Numbered from the stretch's first letter, positions 1 through 6,364 are shown. The stretch: 13,882 bases of DNA from Actinomycetes bacterium (GCA_023431405.1 JAEYVZ010000019.1:1-13882), one strand, 5' to 3'. Numbers and translations: made by a program. The notes: generated from the sequence alone by a model not told the origin.

Positions 1-308
1 GTCAGCCGGGGAAAGCCCGCCACGACACCGGCCGCGACGACGGCGAGTCGTACCCACTGCCTGCCCCGCGGCAGGCGCTGCCGGGTGAGGGCGAGAGCGG
101 CGGCGGCAAGCGCGGCGGCGACGACCGCCCGTCCCGCCCCGATGAACAGGGGTGGGAGTGATTCGACCGCGACGCGCGTGAACGGCACCGTGAAGGAGAA
201 GGCCGCCACCCCGACGAAGCCCCAGGCCAGCCCGGCGGCCCGCGATGCGCCGGCCGCCGATGCCGGTGGGCTGGTGCGGGCAGCTGTCTGCGGGGGAGGG
301 AGCGTCAT
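1..308 (-). CDS. EamA/DMT-family transporter, N-terminal part (runs off the left edge)
   Basis: Reading the reverse strand from ATG at 308 gives an open frame of 102 codons that leaves the window at base 1. After a Pro/Ala/Ser-rich start (residues 1-25) come hydrophobic segments at about 27-47, 53-74 and 87-100. The first two resemble the first helices of the EamA (DMT superfamily) permeases, with the pattern 'WGFVGVAAFSFTVPFTRVA' followed by 'PPLFIGAGRAVVAAAL'. Members are inner-membrane drug/metabolite exporters, usually about 300 residues with ten helices, so roughly two thirds of this protein lies outside the window. A purine-rich GGAAGG directly precedes the ATG. The substrate cannot be told. 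It is divergent from the gene at 433, with about 124 bp between the starts. Family fairly sure; function unknown. Confidence 0.72.
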   Translation of the reverse strand, partial: MTLPPPQTAARTSPPASAAGASRAAGLAWGFVGVAAFSFTVPFTRVAVESLPPLFIGAGRAVVAAALAAAALALTRQRLPRGRQWVRLAVVAAGVVAGFPRL

Positions 309-432
309 CCTTCCTGAGTACTCTGCGCGTCGGCGGGTGTCGCGGGCCAATACGCACGATGTGGCCTGGCGGCGAGGAGATCGGCCGGTCAGAATCGTGC
401 CCGGCGGCCCGTCGCAGTGGCAGAGTGGACGG

Positions 433-1272
433 ATGGGCGACCACCTCGACGATGAGCTCGCCGCGCTGCGAGCGCGTGCGTACGGTCCGGATGCCGACAT
501 CCACACCGATCCGGCCGCCGCCGCCCGTCTGCGGCAGCTCGAGGGAGAGGCCCGCCGCGCGAGGGATGCTGTCGCCTCTCCCGCTCCGGTATCGTCGTTC
601 ACCGCGCCGGGACCGCCTCCGCCGCTGCCCGGCGTTCCGTCTTCCCCCGGCGCTCCACCCGCCGTGGGCGCTCCGGCCTCCGGGGGCGCTCCGACGTCCT
701 CCGGTGGACCGTCGGCCATCCCGACAGCCACCGAGCTCCCTTCCGATCGCCGAGGTCCTTTCGATGGCCCAGATTCATCGCCCGCCCGGAGCCGCCGCAC
801 CCCGCTCCTCCTGGCCTGCGCCGTGACGGCCGTGGCCGCAGCGGCCCTCACCGTGCCGGTGACCCTGTGGGCATCCAGCCTCGCCGATCGGCCGTACGCC
901 GTGCTCACCGCGAGCGACGATGAGCCCGACGAGATGTTCTTCAGTCCCGACTCGTCTTCGGTGCGGTTCGAAGACTTCCTCGGCATCCGCGTCTCGGTCG
1001 GCGAGCTCGACTACCTGGAAGGCGAGCGATGCATGCTCATCGATCCCGACCCGGGCGGCCGCGGGCAGGACGGCTCGAGCACGCGCGGATCGTGCTCACC
1101 GGCGGGGTTCGGAGCTGTCGTCGACATTCCGGCGGCCGACGGGTACCTCTCCGACGATGTCCGCCGCGAGCTCGGCGACATCACGGCGTTGCGCTTCGAG
1201 CTCGTCGGCGACGAGGTGCACGTGTTCGTCTCCCGCGCCGAGAATGTGAGCGACCCGGCCACCGAGCCGTAA
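433..1272 (+). CDS. Single-pass membrane protein of unknown function with hexapeptide-repeat linker
   Basis: A 279-residue protein that I do not recognise as a named family. The frame is open upstream to base 85, but that part is antisense to the transporter gene, so ATG 433 is preferred; it begins 'MGDHLDDELAALRARAYG', a plausible native N-terminus. Visible parts: an acidic/Arg-Ala helical cytoplasmic segment (1-50), a Pro/Gly/Ser/Ala linker with six-residue repeats (about 67-96), a basic stretch RSRR before a membrane helix at about 124-146, and an outside domain (150-279) with two Cys (C200, C221) that could form a disulfide. The topology, N-in with a small secreted domain, would suit an envelope sensor or anchor. 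CAGAGT ends 6 nt before the ATG, so the mRNA may be leaderless. It converges on the flavodoxin gene with 21 bp between stops. Confidence 0.75.
   Translation: MGDHLDDELAALRARAYGPDADIHTDPAAAARLRQLEGEARRARDAVASPAPVSSFTAPGPPPPLPGVPSSPGAPPAVGAPASGGAPTSSGGPSAIPTATELPSDRRGPFDGPDSSPARSRRTPLLLACAVTAVAAAALTVPVTLWASSLADRPYAVLTASDDEPDEMFFSPDSSSVRFEDFLGIRVSVGELDYLEGERCMLIDPDPGGRGQDGSSTRGSCSPAGFGAVVDIPAADGYLSDDVRRELGDITALRFELVGDEVHVFVSRAENVSDPATEP
631..720 (+). repeat. 18-bp tandem repeat inside the membrane-protein gene (4 copies plus a degenerate fifth)
   Basis: Four consecutive 18-bp units start at 631, 649, 667 and 685. Each begins GGCGYTCC; a fifth, weaker unit is at 703-720. In frame they encode the six-residue pattern G-[V/A]-P-x-x-x repeated (GVPSSP, GAPPAV, GAPASG, GAPTSS, GGPSAI), the flexible linker between the cytoplasmic segment and the membrane helix. 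The unit is a multiple of three, so copy-number change would lengthen or shorten the linker without a frameshift. Confidence 0.75.
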
Positions 1273-1293
1273 GCGTGGCGGCCGGTTCGACGG

Positions 1294-1944
1294 TCACTCG
1301 GCGTCGTCGGATGCCGGGTAGGGGTGTGCCTTGAGCACCCGGGCCAGATGCGCGGTGGTGCGGGCGAGGGTCTGGGTGGCGGAGGCGACCTCGTCGGGCG
1401 TCTTCTCGAGGTCTTTGTAGTCGGTCGTGTGCATCGCCTCGCCGTTCCAGTAGGTGCCCGCCTGCCCGGCCACGGTGAAGCCGACGTCGACCAGCCCCTG
1501 GTAGAGGTCGGCGGTGGCGTGGTGTGCGCCGTCTTCGTTGCCGACGACGGCTACGGCGGCGACCTTGTCGAACAGGATGGGGCGTCCGGCGTCGTCGGTC
1601 TCCGACAGCTCGGCGTCGAGCCGCTCGAGCACGCGCTGGGCGATGCTCGACATGTGGCCCATCCAGATCGGCGTGCCGATGATGAGGATGTCGCTTGCGA
1701 GCACCTGTTCGCGGAGGGTCGGCCACTGGTCGCCGTCGCCCATGTCGGCCTTCACCCCGGGCCGTACGTCGAGGTCGACGAGCCGCACGATGTCACCGGT
1801 CACGCCGTGGGTGCCGAGCGCAGTCATCACCTGCGACAGCAGCAGGTCGGTGCTCGACGCGCCGGGGGAGGGCGTGAGGGTGCAGTTGAGGGCGACGGCT
1901 CGAAGGCCGGCCGTAGTGAACGTGGAAGGTGCGGTGTCGCTCAT
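1294..1944 (-). CDS. Flavodoxin-family / NADPH-dependent FMN reductase-like protein
   Basis: A 216-residue protein of flavodoxin-like fold. After a short leader, the first beta strand (RAVALNCTL, 15-23) is followed by a Ser/Thr/Pro-rich FMN phosphate loop (24-33). A second signature, DILIIGTPIWMGHMSS (85-100), is the usual strand and loop facing the flavin ring, and a third strand (VAAVAVVGNEDGAHH) carries another flavin contact. Such proteins reduce quinones, nitro compounds or metals using NAD(P)H, or act as WrbA-like flavoproteins; the substrate here is unknown. The frame is open further upstream, but ATG 1944 is chosen because it starts just before the fold and a TATCGT hexamer lies 7 nt before it, fitting leaderless expression. 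Next on the same strand upstream is lsr2, 77 bp away, probably a separate transcript. Confidence 0.85.
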   Translation of the reverse strand: MSDTAPSTFTTAGLRAVALNCTLTPSPGASSTDLLLSQVMTALGTHGVTGDIVRLVDLDVRPGVKADMGDGDQWPTLREQVLASDILIIGTPIWMGHMSSIAQRVLERLDAELSETDDAGRPILFDKVAAVAVVGNEDGAHHATADLYQGLVDVGFTVAGQAGTYWNGEAMHTTDYKDLEKTPDEVASATQTLARTTAHLARVLKAHPYPASDDAE

Positions 1945-1951
1945 GCGGCCG

Positions 1952-1957
1952 ACGATA
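1952..1957 (-). promoter_or_regulatory. Candidate -10 hexamer of the flavodoxin gene (leaderless)
   Basis: On the minus strand TATCGT ends 7 nt before ATG 1944, which would put the transcription start on or next to the start codon. There is no Shine-Dalgarno sequence between. The -35 region is not convincing. Confidence 0.4.
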
Positions 1958-2021
1958 CGAGCGGCACGTGGCGCGGCCGAGGGGGTTGACACGCCGTCGC
2001 GTCGCGGCGTGTTCGCGCGGT

Positions 2022-2423
2022 TCAGTTCGCGGCGTCGTACGCCTCGAGCACGGCGGCGGGGACTCGCCCTCGCTCGGAGAGGGTGTAGCCGTTCTGCGCG
2101 GCCCATTCCCGCACGGGACCGTAGTCGCGCTGACCGGCGCGGCGCTGACGCCGGCCCGTCGAGGAGCCGGCGCCGCTTCCGGCGGAACGCTGCCCGCGCG
2201 AGGAGGCGGCTGACCGCTGCGAGGATGCCGACCGAGCCGACACCGAGCGGCCCGCGGCGATGTAGGGGGCGAGAGCCTGCCGGAGCGCGGCGGCGTTCTC
2301 GTCGGTGAGGTCGATCTCGTAGGCGGTGCCGTCGAGGGAGAACAGCACCGTCTCTCCTGATCCGATCTCCATCACGGTGCCGTCGAGGTCGTCGACGAGC
2401 TGGTGCACGATTCTGCGGGCCAT
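2022..2423 (-). CDS. lsr2: Lsr2 nucleoid-associated xenogeneic silencer
   Basis: A 133-residue Lsr2, the H-NS-like protein of actinobacteria that bridges DNA and silences AT-rich, often acquired, genes. The N-terminal dimerisation domain is clear: MARRIVHQLVDDLDG (1-15), then the beta strands TVLFSLDGTAYEIDL (25-39) and the helix 'NAAALRQALAPYI'. The C-terminal DNA-binding domain has the expected 'YGPVREWAAQNGY', the minor-groove RGR at 118-120 and the ending 'VPAAVLEAYDAAN'. The linker (about 58-99) is longer than in the 112-residue mycobacterial protein and is rich in Ser, Arg and Gly, which may add non-specific DNA contacts. A TAGGCT hexamer ends 7 nt before the ATG, so it is probably leaderless. 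It lies downstream of the LuxR regulator gene but appears to have its own promoter. Confidence 0.95.
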   Translation of the reverse strand: MARRIVHQLVDDLDGTVMEIGSGETVLFSLDGTAYEIDLTDENAAALRQALAPYIAAGRSVSARSASSQRSAASSRGQRSAGSGAGSSTGRRQRRAGQRDYGPVREWAAQNGYTLSERGRVPAAVLEAYDAAN

Positions 2424-2430
2424 GCAGGTG

Positions 2431-2436
2431 AGCCTA
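2431..2436 (-). promoter_or_regulatory. lsr2: Candidate -10 hexamer of lsr2 (leaderless)
   Basis: TAGGCT on the minus strand matches TANNNT and ends 7 nt before ATG 2423. The seven bases between hold no Shine-Dalgarno sequence. Confidence 0.5.
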
Positions 2437-2473
2437 TCCAGCGGCGGGGCGGGGCGACAGCGGGCGTGCGCTG

Positions 2474-2498
2474 CCGTCCCCGAGAGATGGGGTGACGG
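2474..2498 (-). terminator. Stem-loop downstream of the LuxR regulator gene
   Basis: CCGTCCCC (2474-2481) pairs with GGGGTGACGG (2489-2498), an eight-pair stem with a one-base bulge. It begins about 20 nt after the regulator's stop (2517-2519) and before the lsr2 promoter. There is no T tract, as is common for actinobacterial terminators. Confidence 0.4.
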
Positions 2499-2516
2499 CG
2501 ACGACTCGTGTGCGGG

Positions 2517-3377
2517 TCAGGGGAGGAGACCGGCGCGCCGTGCTCTGGCGACGGCGGCGTGACGCGTGGAGGCGCCGAGCTTCGACATCGCCGACTGAAG
2601 GTATGACTTCACGGTTCCTTCGCGCAGTTGCAGGGCATCGGCGACCTCGGCGTTGGTGGAGCCGAGCGCGGCGCACGCGAGCACGTCGATCTCGCGCGGC
2701 GAGAGACGCACGTCGATCGGCTCTCGCGGCTCGCTGTCGTCACGGGAGAGGCTGGCGAGGCGGAGCTGGAGGGAGGCGAGTCGTTCGCGGATGCCGGCGT
2801 CGTCGATGTCGGCGGCGATGGACCGCAGCTCCGCATACGACTCGCGCAGCTGTTCGCGGGCGGATGCCGTGAGAACGGGAGTCGGCTCCGCCGTCGGGGG
2901 GCGCAGGCGGCTGATTCGACGCTCCACCTCGTCGCGCACGCGCAGTTCGGTGGAGACTTCGTGCGCCACGGCGACGGCGTGGTGGGCGACGCTGTCGCCG
3001 AGGGGAGCCAGGGCCGGGGTGCCGCAGTAGAGAAGGCCGCGGGTGCGCCCGCTCACCAGGATCGGGACGGAGAAGAGGGTGGAGATCCCCTCGCCGAGGA
3101 TGGCACTGTCGTAGTCGTGGGTGATCTGCCGCGAGGCGCCGTAGTCGATGGCCAGGCGCGGGCGGTGCTCGATCATGGCGCGACCCCCGAGGCCTCGCCC
3201 GGGGCGGATCACCAGGCCCGGGATGTGGCCGGTGCGGTTGCCCACGACGCTCGTCACGTGGACGGCGTCGTTGCGCTCGTAACCACCGAACGCGATGGGC
3301 ATGCCTGTGCGTCGTGCGAGCGCGGTGACCGCCTGTGAGAGGAGATCGACATCGGCAGCGGATGCGGCGAGTGACAT
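2517..3377 (-). CDS. GAF-LuxR transcriptional regulator, RamA-like; probable regulator of the adjacent symporter operon
   Basis: A 286-residue regulator. The first part (about 10-150) reads as a GAF-type sensor domain (AVTALARRTGMPIAFGGYE ... GLGGRAM ... SVPILVSGRTRGLLYCG), followed by a helical linker (155-215) and a C-terminal LuxR/FixJ helix-turn-helix (about 221-286: RLSPREIDVLACAALG, then STNAEVADAL and EGTVKSYLQSAMSKLG). Size, domain order and position match RamA of Corynebacterium glutamicum (282 residues), the activator of acetate metabolism that also controls the monocarboxylate carrier MctC. Here it is divergent from an ActP/MctC-type operon with 130 bp between the starts, so control of that operon is a strong inference. 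The effector is unknown. It has no receiver domain and no kinase is nearby. TAGGTA ends 7 nt before the ATG, so it may be leaderless. Family certain; RamA orthology unproven. Confidence 0.88.
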   Translation of the reverse strand: MSLAASAADVDLLSQAVTALARRTGMPIAFGGYERNDAVHVTSVVGNRTGHIPGLVIRPGRGLGGRAMIEHRPRLAIDYGASRQITHDYDSAILGEGISTLFSVPILVSGRTRGLLYCGTPALAPLGDSVAHHAVAVAHEVSTELRVRDEVERRISRLRPPTAEPTPVLTASAREQLRESYAELRSIAADIDDAGIRERLASLQLRLASLSRDDSEPREPIDVRLSPREIDVLACAALGSTNAEVADALQLREGTVKSYLQSAMSKLGASTRHAAVARARRAGLLP

Positions 3378-3394
3378 CGGGTGATACCTACTTC

Positions 3395-3453
3395 CGGGGG
3401 TGACGACCGTGTCATCCGTTTCCTACCCTCAAGGTTACCACCGGGGTCGTCAC
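3395..3453. promoter_or_regulatory. Inverted 9-bp repeat with two G-stretch motifs between regulator and symporter operon
   Basis: GTGACGACC (3400-3408) and GGTCGTCAC (3445-3453) are perfect inverted copies 45 bp apart centre to centre. Next to or overlapping each is a run of Gs followed by T: CGGGGGT at 3395-3401 and CGGGGT at 3442-3447. G4-6 followed by T/C is the stretch I recall as the RamA binding motif in Corynebacterium, usually present in pairs. The left arm overlaps the candidate -35 of the operon. Inference: operator for the divergent GAF-LuxR regulator. Confidence 0.5.
3400..3429 (+). promoter_or_regulatory. Candidate promoter of the DUF485-actP operon
   Basis: GTGACG (3400-3405) as a poor -35, an 18-bp spacer and TACCCT (3424-3429, matching TANNNT) as -10 would start transcription near 3436, about 70 nt before the coding start. 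The -35 is weak, which fits a promoter needing an activator. Confidence 0.3.
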
Positions 3454-3469
3454 TGAGGACGGCCCCAGA

Positions 3470-3489
3470 AACCGTCGAAGACGACGGTT
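3470..3489 (+). repeat. Palindrome / hairpin in the leader of the symporter operon
   Basis: AACCGTCG (3470-3477) and CGACGGTT (3482-3489) form a perfect 8-bp inverted repeat around AAGA. It lies between the candidate transcription start and the ribosome binding site (GGGAAGGA, about 3496-3503), so it could be an mRNA hairpin or a second protein-binding site. Confidence 0.45.
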
Positions 3490-3507
3490 CCGAAGGGAAG
3501 GAATCGC

Positions 3508-3861
3508 ATGTCCGCATCTCCCGCATCATCCGCCTCATCTCCGCCGACAATCGATTACGTCGACGTGGAGAACTCCCCTCCGTTCCGAGAACTGAAGCGA
3601 AGGCATCGCAGCTTCGTGTGGCCCCTGACGATCGTCTTCGTCGTGTGGTATCTCGCCTTCGTGCTGCTGTCGTCATTCGCGGCGGAGTTCATGGCGACCA
3701 GGGTGTTCGGCGCCATCACGATCGGCCTGCTGATGGGCCTCGGCCAGTTCGTGACGACGTTCGCGATCACCATGTGGTACGTCTGGTACGCCAACCACAA
3801 GCTCGACCCGATCTCTTCGGAGATCCGTGCTGAGCTCGAAGAGCGGGAGGTCGCCGCGTGA
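3508..3861 (+). CDS. DUF485 membrane protein, partner of the symporter
   Basis: A 117-residue protein with the DUF485 (E. coli YjcH-like) layout: a soluble N-terminus containing 'SPPFRELKRRHRSF', two membrane helices at about 36-57 and 66-94, and a charged C-terminal tail ('LDPISSEIRAELEEREVAA'). Genes of this family nearly always sit just upstream of ActP/MctC-type symporters and are co-transcribed with them; a role in assembly or modulation of the carrier is assumed but not established. The ATG at 3508 has a good Shine-Dalgarno (GGGAAGGA). Its stop overlaps the next start by 4 nt (GTGA), indicating translational coupling. Other names: cg0952-like protein in corynebacteria. Confidence 0.9.
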   Translation: MSASPASSASSPPTIDYVDVENSPPFRELKRRHRSFVWPLTIVFVVWYLAFVLLSSFAAEFMATRVFGAITIGLLMGLGQFVTTFAITMWYVWYANHKLDPISSEIRAELEEREVAA

Positions 3862-5492
3862 ACGACTTCTTCGCATCGATCGGTGCTGCGCTGGCTTCGG
3901 TGGAGTCTGCCGCCGAGAACAACCCCGTGCTGAACATCTCGATCTTCGGTGCGTTCGTGGCCGTGACGATGTTCATCGTCATCCGCGCGAGCCGCAACAA
4001 CAAGACGGCCGCCGACTACTACGCGGCGGGGCGCTCGTTCACGGGGCCGCAGAACGGCTTCGCGATCGCGGGCGACTACCTGTCGGCGGCGTCGTTCCTG
4101 GGCATCTGTGGGGCGATCGCGATCAACGGATACGACGGGTTCCTCTACTCGATCGGCTTCCTCGTGGCGTGGCTGGTGGCGCTGCTGCTGGTGGCGGAGC
4201 TCATGCGCAACACGGGCAAGTTCACGATGGCCGACGTGCTGTCGTTCCGCCTGAAGCAGGGGCCCGTTCGCATGGCGGCGGCGATCACGACGCTGGCGGT
4301 CTGCTTCTTCTATCTGCTGGCGCAGATGGCGGGCGCGGGCGGACTCGTGTCGCTGCTGCTGGGCATCACCGAGCAGGTCGGTCAGTCGATCGTCGTCGGC
4401 GTCGTGGGTCTGCTGATGATCGTCTACGTGCTGGTGGGCGGTATGAAGGGCACGACGTGGGTGCAGATCGTCAAGGCGTTCCTCCTCATCGGCGGGGCGA
4501 TCGTGATGACCATCTGGGTGCTCGCGATCAACGGCTTCAGCCTCGACACGCTTCTGGAGAGTGCGGTGGCGGCCTCGGCGAGCGACCCGAAGGACGCGAT
4601 CCTCGGACCGGGGCTGCAGTACGGCGCGAACCCGTGGGACTTCATCTCGCTGGCGATCGCGCTGGTGCTGGGAACGGCAGGGCTTCCGCACGTGCTGATG
4701 CGCTTCTACACGGTGCCGACGGCGAAGGAGGCGCGGCGCTCGGTGGTGTGGGCCATCTGGCTGATCGGCATCTTCTACCTCCTGACGCTCGTGCTCGGTT
4801 ATGGTGCCGGCGCGCTCGTCGGCCCGGAGGAGATCAAGAACGCGCCGGGCGGCGTGAACTCGGCGGCGCCTCTGCTGGCGTTCCACCTCGGCGGACCCGT
4901 GCTGCTCGGCTTCATCTCGGCGGTCGCTTTCGCGACGATCCTCGCCGTGGTGGCGGGGCTCACGATCACCGCGGCGGCCTCGTTCGCCCATGACATCTAC
5001 GCCAACGTCGTTAAGAAGGGTGATGTGCCGCCGGATGGCGAGGTCAAGGTCGCCCGTCGCACGGTGATCGTGATCGGTGTGCTCGCGATCATCGGCGGTA
5101 TCGGTGTGCAGGGGCAGAACGTGGCGTTCCTCGTCGCACTGGCGTTCGCGGTCGCCGCCTCGGCGAACCTTCCGACGATCCTCTACTCGCTGTTCTGGCG
5201 CGGTTTCACGACGCGGGGTGCCGTGTGGAGCATGTACGGGGGGCTGGCAGCGGCCATCATCCTCATCGTGCTCTCGCCGGTGTTCTGGGGCACCGAGACG
5301 AGCGTGTTCAAGAACGTCGGCACGGCGATCTGGCCGCTCAACAACCCGGGCATCGTGTCGATTCCTCTCGGCTTCCTCCTCGGATGGCTGGGATCGGTCA
5401 CCTCCCGCAAACAGGAGGACGCGGTCAAGGCCGCCGAGATGGAGGTGCGCTCCCTCACGGGCTACGGCGCGGAGAAGGCGGTGTCGCACTGA
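3858..5492 (+). CDS. actP: Acetate/monocarboxylate symporter (SSS family, ActP/MctC type)
   Basis: A 544-residue sodium:solute symporter family carrier, close to the usual 549 of E. coli ActP. It starts with GTG at 3858 overlapping the DUF485 stop. A first hydrophobic helix (about 24-44) is followed by the family signature AADYYAAGRSF and 'NGFAIAGDYLSAASFLGI', further helices throughout, and 'GTAGLPHVLMRFYTV' from residue 272, typical of the acetate/pyruvate/propionate branch. It would import acetate or other short monocarboxylates with Na+ or H+ across the cell membrane. The gene context (DUF485 partner, divergent RamA-like regulator) supports this branch over proline or pantothenate carriers. 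The cytoplasmic tail (about 520-544) is charged. Exact substrate and coupling ion cannot be read from sequence; mctC would be an equally fair name. Confidence 0.92.
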   Translation: MNDFFASIGAALASVESAAENNPVLNISIFGAFVAVTMFIVIRASRNNKTAADYYAAGRSFTGPQNGFAIAGDYLSAASFLGICGAIAINGYDGFLYSIGFLVAWLVALLLVAELMRNTGKFTMADVLSFRLKQGPVRMAAAITTLAVCFFYLLAQMAGAGGLVSLLLGITEQVGQSIVVGVVGLLMIVYVLVGGMKGTTWVQIVKAFLLIGGAIVMTIWVLAINGFSLDTLLESAVAASASDPKDAILGPGLQYGANPWDFISLAIALVLGTAGLPHVLMRFYTVPTAKEARRSVVWAIWLIGIFYLLTLVLGYGAGALVGPEEIKNAPGGVNSAAPLLAFHLGGPVLLGFISAVAFATILAVVAGLTITAAASFAHDIYANVVKKGDVPPDGEVKVARRTVIVIGVLAIIGGIGVQGQNVAFLVALAFAVAASANLPTILYSLFWRGFTTRGAVWSMYGGLAAAIILIVLSPVFWGTETSVFKNVGTAIWPLNNPGIVSIPLGFLLGWLGSVTSRKQEDAVKAAEMEVRSLTGYGAEKAVSH

Positions 5493-5499
5493 CCTCGTC

Positions 5500-5514
5500 C
5501 CCGTTCTGAACGGG
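5500..5514. repeat. 15-bp palindrome just after actP
   Basis: CCCGTTC (5500-5506) and GAACGGG (5508-5514) are perfect inverted arms around a single T, beginning 8 nt after the actP stop. A one-base loop makes it a poor RNA hairpin by itself, so a protein-binding palindrome is possible. It is followed by the larger terminator-like stem. Confidence 0.4.
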
Positions 5515-5523
5515 TCCGTTCAC

Positions 5524-5578
5524 AGCGGCCCCGGACGCCGGCACCACCTCGCGGTGAGGCCCTGCGTTCGGGGCCGCT
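5524..5578. terminator. Probable bidirectional terminator between actP and the ogt-like gene
   Basis: AGCGGCCCCG (5524-5533) and CGGGGCCGCT (5569-5578) are perfect 10-bp inverted arms. Inside is a smaller hairpin CACC-TCGC-GGTG (5545-5556). The structure lies between two convergent genes and could stop transcription from both sides, but there is no T tract. Confidence 0.5.
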
Positions 5579-5591
5579 CCGGCGTGTCGGC

Positions 5592-6128
5592 CTACTCGCG
5601 CGCCGGTTCTTCCTCGACGGCCTCCCTGCCCGCGGATTCGAGGTCGAGGAGGAAGCGTTTGCGGTCGGGGCGGCCGCCGTACTCGCCGATCGACCCGTCG
5701 GCACGCACGATGCGGTGCGCCGGGACGACGATCGAGATCGGTGTGCGGGCGCACGCCGTGCCGACAGCGCGGTGCGCCCCGGGGGACCCCGCGCGGATGG
5801 CGATCTCGCCGTAGGAGGCGGTCTCGCCGTAGGGCACCTCGCACACGGCTGCGAGCGCCTGGCGCACGAAGCCCTGCGTGAGACGCCAGTCGATCGGCAG
5901 GTCGAACCGGCGGCGGGTGCCGTCGAAGTACTCGTCGAGCTGGTGGGCGACCGCCGCTGTCGCGGACGGATCGTGGTTCGGTGCAGCGGCCAGCGCTGCG
6001 CCCACCCGCCCGAGCACCGGCTCCGGTGGCCCGTCGAGCAGGTCGAGGCTCACGAGGCCCGCGTCGGTGACGATGAGCAGGGCGTCGCCGAGGGGCGTCG
6101 GGTGCACGGAGAAGGCGGCGGATGTCAT
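5592..6128 (-). CDS. Ogt/MGMT-family protein with acceptor Cys replaced by Ala; probable alkyltransferase-like (ATL) protein
   Basis: A 178-residue protein with both parts of an O6-alkylguanine-DNA alkyltransferase: an N-terminal domain (1-80) and the C-terminal DNA-binding/active-site domain (84-165). Most key residues are kept: VPYGETASYGEIA (98-110, Tyr106), the Arg finger in HRAVG (R120), His138 and Arg139 of the active-site motif and Glu164 in LLDLES. The acceptor position, normally PCHRV, reads PAHRI here (Ala137, codon GCG at about 5718-5720), so it cannot take an alkyl group from DNA. This is the hallmark of ATL proteins, which bind O6-alkylguanine and hand it to nucleotide excision repair; some ATLs carry Ala at this site. 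It is longer than typical ATLs, which lack most of the N-terminal domain. The mRNA is probably leaderless (CATAGT 6 nt before the ATG). Automatic annotation would call it ogt. Confidence 0.85.
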   Translation of the reverse strand: MTSAAFSVHPTPLGDALLIVTDAGLVSLDLLDGPPEPVLGRVGAALAAAPNHDPSATAAVAHQLDEYFDGTRRRFDLPIDWRLTQGFVRQALAAVCEVPYGETASYGEIAIRAGSPGAHRAVGTACARTPISIVVPAHRIVRADGSIGEYGGRPDRKRFLLDLESAGREAVEEEPARE

Positions 6129-6187
6129 GGGAACACTATGTCGCGGCCGGCGCCTTCGTCGGTCGATCGGCGGGCGCGGATGTGGAA

Positions 6188-6212
6188 GGTGGCGCCACCC
6201 CCGACCTGGGGG
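6188..6212. repeat. Palindrome and hairpin in the ogt-like / helicase-like intergenic region
   Basis: GGTGGCGCCACC (6188-6199) is a perfect 12-bp palindrome, overlapped by CCCCC-GACCT-GGGGG (6198-6212). It lies in the 245-bp region between the two divergent genes, which has no other clear element apart from the promoter and RBS listed. An operator serving both genes is possible but unproven. Confidence 0.35.
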
Positions 6213-6336
6213 AGGAAGCGGTGAGTGGTGCGCGTGCGCGCCGCGTGGAGGCGTCGACGGTTCTGATCCATGTCGGAACCGCGCCTGATCGCGCGAAACT
6301 CGGTGATGGATACGGGAAACGCGCGGTACAGATGCC

Positions 6337-6342
6337 TAAGGT
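6337..6342 (+). promoter_or_regulatory. Candidate -10 hexamer of the helicase-like gene
   Basis: TAAGGT matches TANNNT and would start transcription near 6349, about 25 nt before the GTG start. No convincing -35 hexamer is seen at the right distance. Confidence 0.3.
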
Positions 6343-6364
6343 GACCTGTGTGTGGCGAGCAGAT

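Noticed and set aside
85..432. Upstream extension of the membrane-protein gene
   Set aside because: It is antisense to the transporter start and consists of Ala/Arg/Pro-rich shadow sequence.
1985..1992. TTGACA within GTTGACAC as a plus-strand -35
   Set aside because: No -10 hexamer at 16-19 bp, and transcription would run antisense into lsr2.
3555..5489. A 644-codon open frame antisense to the DUF485 and symporter genes
   Set aside because: Composition is dominated by Arg, Asp, Glu and His, typical of a shadow frame in GC-rich DNA; the opposite strand holds two clear membrane proteins.
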